From: Arenicola marina
Lineage: Eukaryota > Annelida > Polychaeta > Arenicolidae
Direction: 5' to 3'
NCBI GenBank assembly: GCA_964019135.1
Contig: OZ025255.1
Coordinates: 7,068,001 to 7,132,000, forward strand
Length of the DNA: 64,000 nucleotides
Shown here in pieces: positions 34,401-45,019 of the stretch. Both the position numbers and the translations under genes were made by a program. Every line of letters starts with the position of its first letter. The first letter of the stretch is position 1. A model generated the notes under the pieces. It worked only from the letters and a program-made list of their open reading frames with translations, made no database searches and was not told the DNA's origin.

Positions 34401-37400
34401 CCCCTTGGGGTTGGCGGGTGTCGTGGGTCTGTGTGTGGGCTGTAGCACAGTAACAGCTATATGACCTCCCCGTGGGGTTGGCGGATGTCCTGGGTCTGTG
34501 TGTGGCCTGTAGCACAGTAACAGCTATATGACAGCCCCGCGGGGTTGGCGGGTGTCGTGGGTCTGTGTGTGGCCTGTATCACAGTAACAGCTATATGACC
34601 TCCCTGTGGGGTTGGCGGGTGTCTTTGGTCTGTGTGTGGCCTGTAGCACAGTAACAGCTATATGACCGCCCCGTGGGGTTGGCGGGGTCGTCGGTCTGTG
34701 TGTGGGCTGTAGCACAGTAACAGCTATATGACCTCCCCCTGGGGTTGGCGGGTGTCGTGGGTCTGTGTGTGGCCTGTAGCACAGTAACAGCTATATGACA
34801 GCCTCGCAGGGTTGGCGGGTGTCGTGGGTCTGTATGTGGCCTGTAGCACAGTAACAGCTATATGACCGCCCCGTGGGGTTGGCGGGTATCGTGGGTCTGT
34901 GTGTGGCCTGTAGCACAGTAAAAGCTAAAGTCCTGGGTCTGTGTGTGGCCTGTAGCACAGTAACAGCTATATGACTTCCCCGTGGGGTTGGCGGGTGTCG
35001 TGGGTCTGTGTGTGGCCTGTAGCACAGTAACAGCTATATGACCGCCCCGTGGGGTTGGCGGGTGTCCTTGGTCTGTGTGTGGCCTGTAGCACAGTAACAG
35101 CTATATGACCGCCCTGTGGGGTTGGCGGGTGTCCTGGGTCTGTGTGTGGCCTGTAGCACAGTAACAGCTATATGACCGCCCCGTGGGGTTGGCGGGTGTC
35201 GTGGGTCTGTGTGTGGCCTGTAGCACAGTAACAGCTATGTGACCGCCCCGTGGGGTTGGCGGGTGTCCTGGGTCTGTGTGTGGCCTGTAGCACAGTAACA
35301 GCTATATCACCGCCCCGTGGGGTTGGCGGGTGTCGTGGGTCTGTGTGTGGCCTGTAGCACAGTAACAGCTATATGACCGTCCCGTGGGGTTGGCGGGTGT
35401 CCTTGGTCTGTGTGTGGCCTGTAGCACAGTAACAGCTATATGACCGTCCCGTGGGGTTGGCGGGTGTCCTTGGTCTGTGTGTGGCCTGTAGCACAGTAAC
35501 AGCTAAATTCTAGGGTCTGTGTGTGGCCTGTAGCACAGTAACAGCTATATGACCTCCCCGTGGGGTTGGCGGGTGTCGTGGGTCTGTGTGTGGCCTGTAG
35601 CACAGTAACAGCCATATGACCGCCCCGTGGGATTGGCGGGTGTCGTGGGTCTGTGTGTGGCCTGTAGCACAGTAACAGCTATATGACCGCCCCGAGGGTT
35701 TGGCGGGTGTCGTGGGTCTGTGCGTGGCCTGTAGCACAGTAACAGCTATATGACCGCTCCGTTGGGTTGGCGGGTGTCGTGGGTCTGTATGTGGCCTGTA
35801 GCACAGTAACAGCTATATGACCGCCCCGCGGGGTTGGCGAGTGTCGTGGGTCTGTGTGTGGCCTGTAGCACAATAACAGCTATATGACCGCCCTGTGGGG
35901 TTGGCGGGAGTCCTTGGCCTGTGTGTGGCCTGTAGCACAGTAACAGCTCAAGTCCTGGGTCTGTGTGTGGCCTGTAGCACAGTAACAGCTATATGACCGC
36001 CCCGTGGGGTTGGCGGGTGTCCTTGGTCTGTGTGTAGCCTGTAGCACAGTAACAGCTATATGACCGCCCCGTGGGGTTGGCGGGTGTCCTGGGTCTGTGT
36101 GGCCTGTAGCACAGTAACAGCTATATGACCGCTCCCTGGGGTTGGCGGGTGTCGTGGGTCTGTGTGTGGCCTGTAGCACAGTAATAGCTATATGACCGTC
36201 CCGTGGGGTTGGCGGGTGTCGTGGGTCTGTGTGTGGCCTGTAGCACAGTAACAGCTATATGACCTCCCCGTGGGGTTGGCGGGTGTCCTTGGTCTGTGTG
36301 TGGCCTGTAGCACAGTAACAGCTATATGACCGCCCCTTGGGGTTGGCGGGTGTCGTGGGTCTGTGTGTGGGCTGTAGCACAGTAACAGCTATATGACCTC
36401 CCCGTGGGGTTGGCGGATGTCCTGGGTCTGTGTGTGGCCTGTAGCACAGTAACAGCTATATGACAGCCCCGCGGGGTTGGCGGGTGTCGTGGGTCTGTGT
36501 GTGGCCTGTATCACAGTAACAGCTATATGACCTCCCCGTGGGGTTGGCGGGTGTCTTTGGTCTGTGTGTGGCCTGTAGCACAGTAACAGCTATATGACAG
36601 CCTCGCGGGGTTGGCGGGTGTCGTGGGTCTGTATGTGGCCTGTAGCACAGTAACAGCTATATGACCGCCCCGTGGGGTTGGCGGGTGTCGTGGGTCTGTG
36701 TGTGGCCTGTAGCACAGTAACAGCTAAAGTCCTGGGTCTGTGTGTGGCCTGTAGCACAGTAACAGCTATATGACTTCCCCGTGGGGTTGGCGGGTGTCGT
36801 GGGTCTGTGTGTGGCCTGTAGCACAGTAACAGCTATATGACCGCCCCGTGGGGTTGGCGGGTGTCCTTGGTCTGTGTGTGGCCTGTAGCACAGTAACAGC
36901 TATATGACCGCCCTGTGGGGTTGGCGGGTGTCCTGGGTCTGTGTGTGGCCTGTAGCACAGTAACAGCTATATGACCTCCCCGTGGGTTTGGCGGGTGTCG
37001 TGGGTCTGTGCGTGGCCTGTAGCACAGTAACAGCTATATGACCGCTCCGTTGGGTTGGCGGGTGTCGTGGGTCTGTATGTGGCCTGTAGCACAGTAACAG
37101 CTATATGACCGCCCCGTGGGGTTGGCGGGTGTTGTGGGTCTGTGTGTGGCCTGTAGCACAGTAAGAGCTATATGACCGCCCCGTGGGATTGGCGGGTGTC
37201 GTGGGTCTGTGTGTGGCCTGTAGCACAGTAACAGCTAAAGTCCTGGGTCTGTGTGTGGCCTGTAGCACAGTAACAGCTATATGACTTCCCCGTGGGGTTG
37301 GCGGGTGTCGTGGGTCTGTGTGTGGCCTGTAGCACAGTAACAGCTATATGACCGCCCCGTGGGGTTGGCGGGTGTCCTTGGTCTGTGTGTGGCCTGTAGC

Positions 37401-38800
37401 ACAGTAACAGCTATATGACCGCCCTGTGGGGTTGGCGGGTGTCCTGGGTCTGTGTGTGGCCTGTAGCACAGTAACAGCTATATGACCTCCCCGTGGGTTT
37501 GGCGGGTGTCGTGGGTCTGTATGTGGCCTGTAGCACAGTAACAGCTATATGACCGCCCCGTGGGGTTGGCGGGTGTCGTGGGTCTGTGTGTGGCCTGTAG
37601 CACAGTAACAGCTATATGACCGCTCCGTGGGGTTGGCGGGTGTCGTGGGTCTGTGTGTGGCCTGTAGCACAGTAACAGCTATGTGACCGCCCCGTGGGGT
37701 TGGCGGGTGTCCTGGGTCTGTGTGTGGCCTGTAGCACAGTAACAGCTATATCACCGCCCCGTGGGGTTGGCGGGTGTCGTGGGTCTGTGTGTGGCCTGTA
37801 GCACAGTAACAGCTATATGACCGTCCCGTGGGGTTGGCGGGTGTCCTTGGTCTGTGTGTGGCCTGTAGCACAGTAACAGCTATATGACCGTCCCGTGGGG
37901 TTGGCGGGTGTCCTTGGTCTGTGTGTGGCCTGTAGCACAGTAACAGCTAAAGTCCTGGGTCTGTGTGTGGCCTGTAGCACAGTAACAGCTATATGACCTC
38001 CCCGTGGGGTTGGCGGGTCTCGTGGGTCTGTGTGTGGCCTGTAGCACAGTAACAGCCATATGACCGCCCCGTGGGATTGGCGGGTGTTGTGGGTCTGTGT
38101 GTGGCCTGTAGCACAGTAACAGCTAATGACCGCCCCGTGGGATTGGCGGGTGTCGTGGGTCTGTGTGTGGCCTGTAGCACAGTAACAGCTATATGACCGT
38201 CCCGTGGGGTTGGCGGGTGTCCTTGGTCTGTGTGTGGCCTGTAGCACAGTAACAGCTAAAGTCCTGGGTCTGTGTGTGGCCTGTAGCACAGTATCAGCTA
38301 TATGACCTCCCCGTGGGGTTGGCGGGTGTCGTGGGTCTGTGTGTGGCCTGTAGCACAGTAACAGCCATATGACCGCCCCGTGGGATTGGCGGGTGTTGTG
38401 GGTCTGTGTGTGGCCTGTAGCACAGTAACAGCTATATCACCGCCCCGTGGGATTGGCGGGTGTCGAGGGTCTGTGTGTGGCCTGTAGAACAGTAACAGCT
38501 GTATGACCGCCCCGCGGGGTTGGCGAGTGTCGTGGGTCTGTGTGTGGCCTGTAGAACAGTAACAGCTGTATGACCGCCCCGCGGGGTTGGCGAGTGTCGT
38601 GGGTCTGTGTGTGGCCTGTAGAACAGTAACAGCCATATGACCGCCCCGCGGGGTTGGCGAGTGTCGTGGGTCTGTGTGTGGCCTGTAGCACAGTAACAGC
38701 TGTATGACCGCCCCGCGGGGTTGGCGAGTGTCGTGGGTCTGTGTGTGGCCTGTAGAACAGTAACAGCTATATGACCGCCCCGCGGGGTTGGCGGGTGTCT
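22490..38800. repeat. 16.3-kb array of 67-bp and 42-bp monomers
   Basis: About 250 monomers. The long form is 67 bases and contains CCCCGTGGGG or CCCCGCGGGG, then GGTTGGCGGGTGTC, GGGTCTGTGTGTGGCCTG and TAGCACAGTAACAGC. The short form (about 42 bases, GCTAAAGTCCTGGGTCTGTG) lacks the segment with the palindrome. Long-range copies are clear: marker variants recur 482 bases apart (23141, 23623), 909 apart (25544, 26453), 2752 apart (30267, 33019; 30591, 33343) and 1932 apart (34401, 36333). The array occupies two thirds of the inferred Homer intron 1. Its many minus-strand open frames are not genes. Confidence 0.95.
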
Positions 38801-39755
38801 GGGGCCGGTCATTTCGCCAGGGGTTGGTTCCCGAACAACAATATGAAGGAACAAAGAAGTATTGAATCATATATAACTGAGATTTTATTAGTTTTGACTA
38901 CGGGCACAGATAAAACAGGAGTTCCAGGGGAACCCTTGTCGGGTTATCGTAAGTTTTAATAACTCGTCTACGCCACCATAGGGGTGTATATATATTATAC
39001 CAAGACAGTTTTCGGAGCGATTCGGTGTGAATCGTTTACTAGTCATGTTATGACATGTCAACGAGTGAGTTATCTCCTGCCATGTGCAATCTACCGTCAG
39101 GCTTACGGTATAAGACAGTGTTTATCATATCTTTGCAATAATCTCTGTGGCGCCTAGTACTTTATTCCTTGTTTATCCTTACAAGATGTCCACCTATTAA
39201 GATATAGTTATCCGTCCCAACGTAAGGAGGGGTATTTGTTTGTGTCACAGAGCCAAGCACTCTGCTTTAGGGTTAACATTGTGCTACTCTGCCGCGATAC
39301 AGCTTCACTGGGTTATCCGCTCGCTGTCGCTATCTGGCTCTGTACGTGATATTTATGTATTTTCAAATCTGGTTGCCGATACTATGGAAGCCATCGACCA
39401 GCTCGCTATGCCGTGTGTTAACCTGACCTTCTATATTGACATATACTGCACTATAAAATGTAATCTGTATCGACTGCCTTCCGGGGTTTCACGGTGTTGG
39501 GTCAAATGGTTGTAGCCTAGGGATGCTGAGGTGGGTAGGGTGGGGGACGGGGGCCTGGGGAGTCTGGCCACGTCGCTGGCGGACGGTGACGGGTGAGGCT
39601 GCCTCACTGCGCGAACAGCGAGTGGACTGGCAGGACGAGCTGGTGGAGAGACGCGCTGTATGTGCCGTCAAGACGTGGACTAGCGGAGTCTCGACTTGGT
39701 TGGACAGCCGGGTGTCAGTGGGTGTCTTTGCCGCCCGTGCTCAGTGCCCCGCGGT
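38801..39755. other. Intron 1, unique spacer
   Basis: About 950 bases without repeats. The open frame at 39240-39515 has no recognisable domain. No ATGGG with a donor is present here, so it does not offer an alternative Homer exon 1. Confidence 0.35.
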
Positions 39756-39756
39756 G

Positions 39757-40257
39757 TGGTGGTGCCACTGAGGTGAGCCCCTCCTCACCTAGACCACTCG
39801 GGTGTGGCGTGGTGGTGCCACTGAGGTGAGGCCCTCCTCACCTAGACCACTCGGGTGTGGCGTGGTGGTGCCACTGAGGTGAGGCCCTCCTCACCTAGAC
39901 CACTCGGGTGTGGCGTGGTGGTGCCACTGAGGTGAGGCCCTCCTCACCTAGACCACTCGGGTGTGGCGTGGTGGCGCCACTGAGGTGAGGCCCTCCTCAC
40001 CTAGACCACTCGGGTGTGGCGTGGTGGTGCCACTGAGGTGAGGCCCTCCTCACCTAGACCACTCGGGTGTGGCGTGGTGGTGCCACTGAGGTGAGGCCCT
40101 CCTCACCTAGACCACTCGGGTGTGGCGTGGTGGTGCCACTGAGGTGAGGCCCTCCTCACCTAGACCACTCGGGTGTGGCGTGGTGGTGCCACTGAGGTGA
40201 GGCCCTCCTCACCTAGACCACTCGGGTGTGGCGTGGTGGCGCCACTGAGGTGAGACC
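39757..40257. repeat. 53-bp minisatellite, about 9 copies
   Basis: The monomer contains GTGGTGGTGCCACTGAGGTG and then CTCCTCACCTAGACCACTCG. AGGTGAGG and CCTCACCT are inverted around a three- to five-base spacer, so each monomer can form a hairpin. The copies are nearly identical (one GTG/GCG change occurs twice). Confidence 0.95.
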
Positions 40258-40345
40258 CTCCTCGGCTTGGGTCCAGGACGACTGAAGCGTGTATAACTGG
40301 TCGATCGGCCCCCAAATCCTGGCGTCCGCCTTTTCGTCGTCGTGC

Positions 40346-40465
40346 TGGCTACTGCCTGACCTTGCTGGATACTGCCTGACCTTGCTGGCTACTACCTGAC
40401 CTTGCTGGATACTGCCTGACCTTGCTGGCTACTGCCTGACCTTGCTGGATACTGCCTGACCTTGA
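40346..40465. repeat. 20-bp minisatellite, about 6 copies
   Basis: CTGGCTACTGCCTGACCTTG alternates with a CTGGATACTG version, giving a 40-base dimer. Confidence 0.9.
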
Positions 40466-40974
40466 CCTACCGTGCTCGTCGCGTCCAGTCCTGCTGGCCC
40501 TATCATTCACACGCTATGATTAACCAGATGAGAATAAGATTTGGGGATGTCACCGCTCCAGGCTTACCCAGGTAGGAATGGAGGTGTGTCCCTTGTTAAG
40601 CGAACTCCTTTATACACTTATAGAATAATGGCTTACTCCTTCGCACTTCACTGCCCCTCTACGCGGTAACGAAGTCCCGGAAGCACGGTTTTAGTGCCAA
40701 TGTAACTCACCCGTGTTTCACTACTTTCACTAATGGTCGGCGAGGCAGTGTTTGTGACAACGTACATCTCAGATTGAACCCGCAAGACCATGTTCATGGG
40801 AACTCAATGTTTGTTTCTTCAACAGTCACTCAAAATACACGGTTCTTTTGTCGTGTTTCTTGCTGTGGTAGCTACCTGAGCTCCCAAGTAACTAACTGTG
40901 TGATGTCTTATGCAACAGTTATCTGTTGTTGAGGCCCACCTGTTGCTAATGGCCGTGTTGCATGTATTCCCCAG

Positions 40975-41131
40975 GGAGCAGCCTATTTTCGCGACCAAGG
41001 CGCACGTGTTCCAGATCGACCCGCACACCAAAAAGAAATGGCTGCCGGCGAGTGTCGAGGCCGTCAGCGTGGCATTCTACTACGACAGCGCACGCAACAC
41101 CTACCGCATCATTAGCGTGGACGGGACACAG
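40975..41131 (+). CDS. Homer: Homer exon 2 (EVH1 first half)
   Basis: Acceptor TATTCCCCAG, donor CAG/GTCAGG. It encodes residues 2 (last base) to 54, starting EQPIF and including [15 protein letters not shown] and YRIISVDG. F14 and W24 of the ligand groove are present. The exon ends in phase 0 at the same residue as the vertebrate gene. Confidence 0.95.
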
Positions 41132-41171
41132 GTCAGGTCATGGGCCAGGCGTCAAAGGTCCTTAGTTGTTG

Positions 41172-41344
41172 GCATCGCAGATCTGTTATCTTTTTTATTA
41201 CAGTGCAGGTGTAGCGGGGTATTGTTTGTTCTGTGCACTATAACATTGCCGCACGACTTGTTTGCTTCGTGCACAATGCAATCCGAACAAACAATACCCC
41301 GCTATATCTGCACTGTAATAAAAAAGATAACAGATCTGCGATGC
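41172..41344. repeat. Foldback repeat in Homer intron 2
   Basis: Two 60-base arms (41172-41231 and 41285-41344) are near-perfect inverts around a 53-base loop. Related strings CGACTTGTTTGCTTCGTGCA and AAGCAAACAAGTCG continue in and beyond the loop. It starts 40 bases after the exon 2 donor. Likely a foldback MITE or the scar of an inverted duplication. Confidence 0.8.
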
Positions 41345-41394
41345 CCGAACAATGCACCAAGCAAACAAGTCGTTTGCTTCGTGCACATCTGTTA

Positions 41395-42470
41395 CATATC
41401 TCACTAGGATAGCTCTCATCTGTTACATATCTCACCTGGACCTTCCTCATCTGTTACATATCTCACCAGGACCATCCTCATCTGTTACATATCTCACCTG
41501 GACCATCCTCATCTGTTACATGTCTCACCTGGACCATCCTCATCTGTTACATATCTCACCAGGACCATCCTCATCTGTTGTATATCTCACCAGGACCATC
41601 CTCATCTGTTACATATCTCACCAGGACCACCCTCATCTGTTACATATCTCACCAAGACCACCCTCATCTGTTACATATCTCACCAGGACCATCCTCATCT
41701 GTTACATATCTCACCAGGACCATCCTCATCTGTTACATATCTCACCTGGACCATCCTCATCTGTTACATATCTCACCTGGACCATCCTCATCTGTTACAT
41801 ATCTCACCTGGACCATCCTCATCAGTTACATATCTCACCAGGAGCATCCTCATCTGTTACATATCTCACCAGGACCATCCTCATCTGTTACATATCTCAC
41901 CAGGACCATCCTCATCTGTTACATATATCACCAGGACCATCCTCATCTGTTACATATCTCACCAGGACCATCCTCATCTGTTACATATCTCACCAGGACC
42001 ATCCTCATCTGTTACATATCTCACCAGGACCATCCTCATCTGTTACATATCTCACCAGGACCACCCTTATTTGTTACATATCTCACCAGGACCACCCTCA
42101 TCTGTTACATATCTCACCAGGACCATCCTCATCTGTTACATATCTCACCAGGACCATCCTCATCTGTTACATATCTCACCTGGACCATCCTCATCTGTTA
42201 CATATCTCACCTGGACCATCCTCATCTGTTACATATCTCACCTGGACCATCCTCATCAGTTACATATCTCACCAGGAGCATCCTCATCTGTTACATATCT
42301 CACCAGGACCATCCTCATCTGTTACATATCTCACCAGGACCATCCTCATCTGTTACATATATCACCAGGACCATCCTCATCTGTTACATATCTCACCAGG
42401 ACCATCCTCATCTGTTACATATCTCACCAGGACCATCCCCATCTGTTACATATCTCACCAGGACCATCCT
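41395..42470. repeat. 31-bp minisatellite in intron 2, about 34 copies
   Basis: Monomer ATCTCACCAGGACCATCCTC plus ATCTGTTACAT. A block of about 430 bases is duplicated: the rare markers ATCAGTTACAT (41822, 42254) and CAGGAGCATCC recur 432 bases apart. The last monomer runs to within ten bases of the exon 3 acceptor, so that exon's branch point and pyrimidine tract lie in array sequence. Confidence 0.95.
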
Positions 42471-42480
42471 CAACTTGCAG

Positions 42481-42612
42481 GCCATCATCAACAGCACTAT
42501 CACGGCCAACATGACCTTCACCAAGACGTCGGTCAAGTTCGGTCAGTGGAGTGACCCGCGGGCCAACACCGTCTACGGTCTGGGGTTCGGATCGGAGTCG
42601 GAGCTCTCAAAG
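42481..42612 (+). CDS. Homer: Homer exon 3 (EVH1 second half)
   Basis: Acceptor CTCAACTTGCAG, donor AAG/GTGATT. It encodes residues 55-98, beginning AIINSTIT and including [13 protein letters not shown] and NTVYGLGF. T66, T68, F74 and G89 of the binding site are all conserved. Phase 0 on both sides. Confidence 0.96.
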
Positions 42613-43230
42613 GTGATTCAGTGCAAAGCGAAGCGTAAACTGCCCCTCTTTCTTATCTGAATTATTGAATACATCCCAAAATGGAAGACGGGTCGCGACG
42701 GCAGCTTTGAACCTGTATGTAGTGCCGCTAATTGTGCTGGCAACGTTGACTGTAATGGCCAGTTAACTGTGGACTAGAGTTAGTATGGTGAGACTGAAGC
42801 GACAGAGCGCTGCATGACAATACTACTAGCAATGTTCATTGGTTTGATCGTAAACTACATAATATGCATAGCGTCAGTAATAGTGAGCGCGTAGAATCTC
42901 TGTCAAAACGTCTATACATTGTTGGCAGTGTAAAAATGGTGAACCCGCTACTCTGGTCGTGTGTTTATTTGCGTAAAGAAAGGACTTATCATTTTATTAT
43001 AAAGTATTATAATATTCAGTAAGTGAGCAATATTGCGGCGTTGATAGCTTTCTTTCCGACTACGTCAGACTGAGTGTGTCCGGCCTTCTGTGGTCGAGTA
43101 CTTATGGTCCAAGTGCCATATTCCTTGTTGAATATGAAGATGATAAATGCGTTTATATTTAATTATCAATCCGTACATTCATTACTTATAGTCTTTTCAT
43201 GAATACAAGACTTCTTTGTATTTTTGGCAG
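42613..43230. other. Homer intron 3
   Basis: AT-rich unique intron, the only longer intron without a minisatellite. No other feature seen. Confidence 0.7.
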
Positions 43231-43398
43231 TTTGTAGAAAAGTTTAAGGAGGTGAAGGAGTTACTCCGCCAGGTGTCATCCCAAACAAACGGTTCTGTGG
43301 CGCCCTCTGTTGGGGACACCAATCACACCGTGACGACTGACGTCACACCTGGCAGTCCTGCGCCCGCACTCAAAGCAGTGACCCCCACCCTGACCCAG
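43231..43398 (+). CDS. Homer: Homer exon 4 (EVH1 end and linker)
   Basis: Acceptor TATTTTTGGCAG, donor CAG/GTAGGT. It encodes residues 99-154: the closing EVH1 helix (FVEKFKEVKELL), then a Ser/Thr/Pro/Val-rich linker with TPGSPAP. Phase 0 on both sides. The 3' end of this exon, donor included, is the founder of a five-copy 34-base tandem repeat. Confidence 0.93.
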
Positions 43399-43557
43399 GT
43401 AGGTCAAGGCAGGGATCTTGACCCTGACCCAGGTAGATCAAGGCAGTGATCCTGACCCTGACCCAGGTAGATCAAGGCAGTGATCCTGACCCTGACCCAG
43501 GTAGGTCAAGGCAGTGATCCTGACCCTGACCCAGGTAGGTCAAGGCACTGACCCCCA
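43388..43557. repeat. 34-bp repeat that duplicates the exon 4 donor
   Basis: Five units of CCCTGACCCAGGTAGGTCAA plus GGCAGTGATCCTGA. Each carries a CAG/GTAGGT or CAG/GTAGAT donor (GT at 43399, 43433, 43467, 43501, 43535). The first unit overlaps the coding end of exon 4. Units 1, 4 and 5 have the stronger GTAGGT. Confidence 0.92.
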
Positions 43558-43840
43558 CTCTGACGGTTCTAGTCAATCGCATCATGCCATGCTCAATTCT
43601 ATTTCATATTTTCAGTTGACTGTGATATATCCTTCGTCGCAGCAGACAATGACATTTAGTTGTTGTCTCATGCGATAGGTTGTTTGCTTTTTCTGTGTAC
43701 AGGTATTTATATTTCGCGAAGGAATCCATATATGGTGCGCAATAATAGTAAAGTTTCTGATCAGATGGCACGAGTGTAGTGAAGCAGTACACGTTGTGTT
43801 ATGGCATGTGTGTGACGAGGTTTCCGTGCACGGCCGGCAG
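43558..43840. other. Distal part of Homer intron 4
   Basis: AT-rich unique DNA leading to the exon 5 acceptor. The pyrimidine tract before 43841 is weak, so exon 5 may depend on enhancers or be skipped at times. Confidence 0.5.
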
Positions 43841-43968
43841 GGGGACACCACGAGCACTCCCGAGAGACGGAACTCTGGCTCTGGCGGCAGCTCGGCGGCC
43901 CCGTCCAACCAGGTCGTCGAGCAACTCAAGTACGAGAACGACCGACTGAAGATAGCACTGGCACAAAG
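43841..43968 (+). CDS. Homer: Homer exon 5 (linker and coiled-coil start)
   Basis: Acceptor CACGGCCGGCAG, donor CAAAG/GTCGGT. It encodes residues 155-197 (last codon split): a Gly/Ser-rich stretch (SGSGGSSAAPSN), then LKYENDRLKIALAQ. The latter closely matches the LKSENDKLKIALTQ of vertebrate Homer where the coiled coil begins. Ends in phase 2. Confidence 0.9.
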
Positions 43969-44439
43969 GTCGGTCTATCTAACGGGTTTAAACTTGCCAG
44001 TTTAAAAGGTAAAACATTGTCCAGGGTCTTGCCTTATGTCGGTTGCCTGTTTGTCAGGATTGTTTCTTTGGTTGTACTGACGATATCGGTCGCACCGTTG
44101 GACATAGGCAAACTTTGCGGGTCAGGAATCGAAATAGCTCGGTAACGGCATCGCTAGGTCAAAGGTCAAAGGCACTGTCCTACAAAACAGTGAAATCAAC
44201 GTTTGGGTTGTATTAATATTTGTCGTAGCGATGTGCAATAACTTTCATCTGAAAGCTCGTAAATCATTTTATCGATGTTGACGTTTTTGAGATATACGGC
44301 GTACAGTTACATGTGCTCCCATTTTTGGTCCACTATATTTCATTTTTGTACTTTTGATCACGTAACAGTAACTCAACTTTAGATGTGAGAACTAATACAT
44401 ATCAGGTCCCGTGCACAATATGACCTCATTACCCCAAAC
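43969..44439. other. Homer intron 5, unique part
   Basis: Unique intron DNA with no other feature. Read-through from exon 5 would add 12 residues (RSVYLTGLNLPV) before a stop. Confidence 0.5.
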
Positions 44440-44575
44440 ACCCTAACCACCGGCCAATCCGCCACCCTAACCCGGCCAATCACCCCGGCCAGCCACCCTA
44501 ACCCGGCCAATCAGCCACTCTAAACCGGCCAATCAGCCACCCTAACCCGGCCAATCAGCCAACCTAACTCGGTCA
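44440..44575. repeat. 22-bp minisatellite in intron 5, about 6 copies
   Basis: Monomer CGGCCAATCAGCCACCCTAA plus CC, imperfect. It stops about 17 bases before the exon 6 acceptor. It carries repeated CCAAT motifs, probably incidental. Confidence 0.85.
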
Positions 44576-44592
44576 TTGGCTGTCATTGCCAG

Positions 44593-44749
44593 CTCGGCCA
44601 ACGCCAAGAAGTGGGAGGTGGAGCTGCAGACCCTGAAGAACAACAACGCCCGGCTGACGACGGCGCTCCAGGAGAGCACGTCCAACGTGGAGGAGTGGAA
44701 GAAGCAGCTGGCGGCCTATAAGGAGGAGAGCGCCCGCATGAAGAAACGG
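44593..44749 (+). CDS. Homer: Homer exon 6 (coiled coil)
   Basis: Acceptor TGTCATTGCCAG, donor CGG/GTAAGA. It encodes SANAKKWEVELQTLKNNNAR to residue 249, matching the SAANVKKWEIELQTLRESNAR block of vertebrate Homer2 almost residue for residue, then ESTSNVEEWKKQLAAYKEE. Enters in phase 2, leaves in phase 0. Confidence 0.96.
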
Positions 44750-44890
44750 GTAAGAACGTCCCATATGGCAAGCCATCTTACCCGCATGCTATTGCACATA
44801 ATACATACAGCATTACGTACTTTCACCTTCCGGAGTGAGGAATATAAATAATCGGTTGTTGCATTGACTGGCTGTATCCTCTGTCGGAAG

Positions 44891-45001
44891 GCGCTGGAGA
44901 TAGAAAAGACAGGAGGTAGCGCTGAGCTGCTGCAGCGACAACTGACTGATCTACACGACAAGGTGGCCCAGCTGGAGAAGGTCAACACCCAGAAGACGGA
45001 G
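44891..45001 (+). CDS. Homer: Homer exon 7 (coiled coil)
   Basis: Acceptor TCTGTCGGAAG, donor GAG/GTGGGT. Thirty-seven residues, ALEIEKTGG through LEKVNTQKTE, with leucine/hydrophobic heptads. Sequence similarity to vertebrate Homer is lower here, as is usual between coiled coils. Supported by phase (0/0) and position. Confidence 0.85.
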
Positions 45002-45019
45002 GTGGGTCGTCTGCAGCCC

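Noticed and set aside
22490-38800. CRISPR-like appearance of regular repeats
   Set aside because: There are no unique spacers between repeats, the monomers are contiguous and variable, the genome is animal, and no cas genes are present.
41336-41344. Foldback arm in intron 2 as an extra Homer exon
   Set aside because: Exon 2 and exon 3 are already in phase and contiguous in the protein; the arm has no splice signals and pairs with its partner.
41352-42660. 400- and 360-codon frames joining the intron 2 array to Homer exon 3
   Set aside because: The array is intronic: Homer exons 2 and 3 join in phase without it, and the alignment to vertebrate Homer has no gap at this junction.
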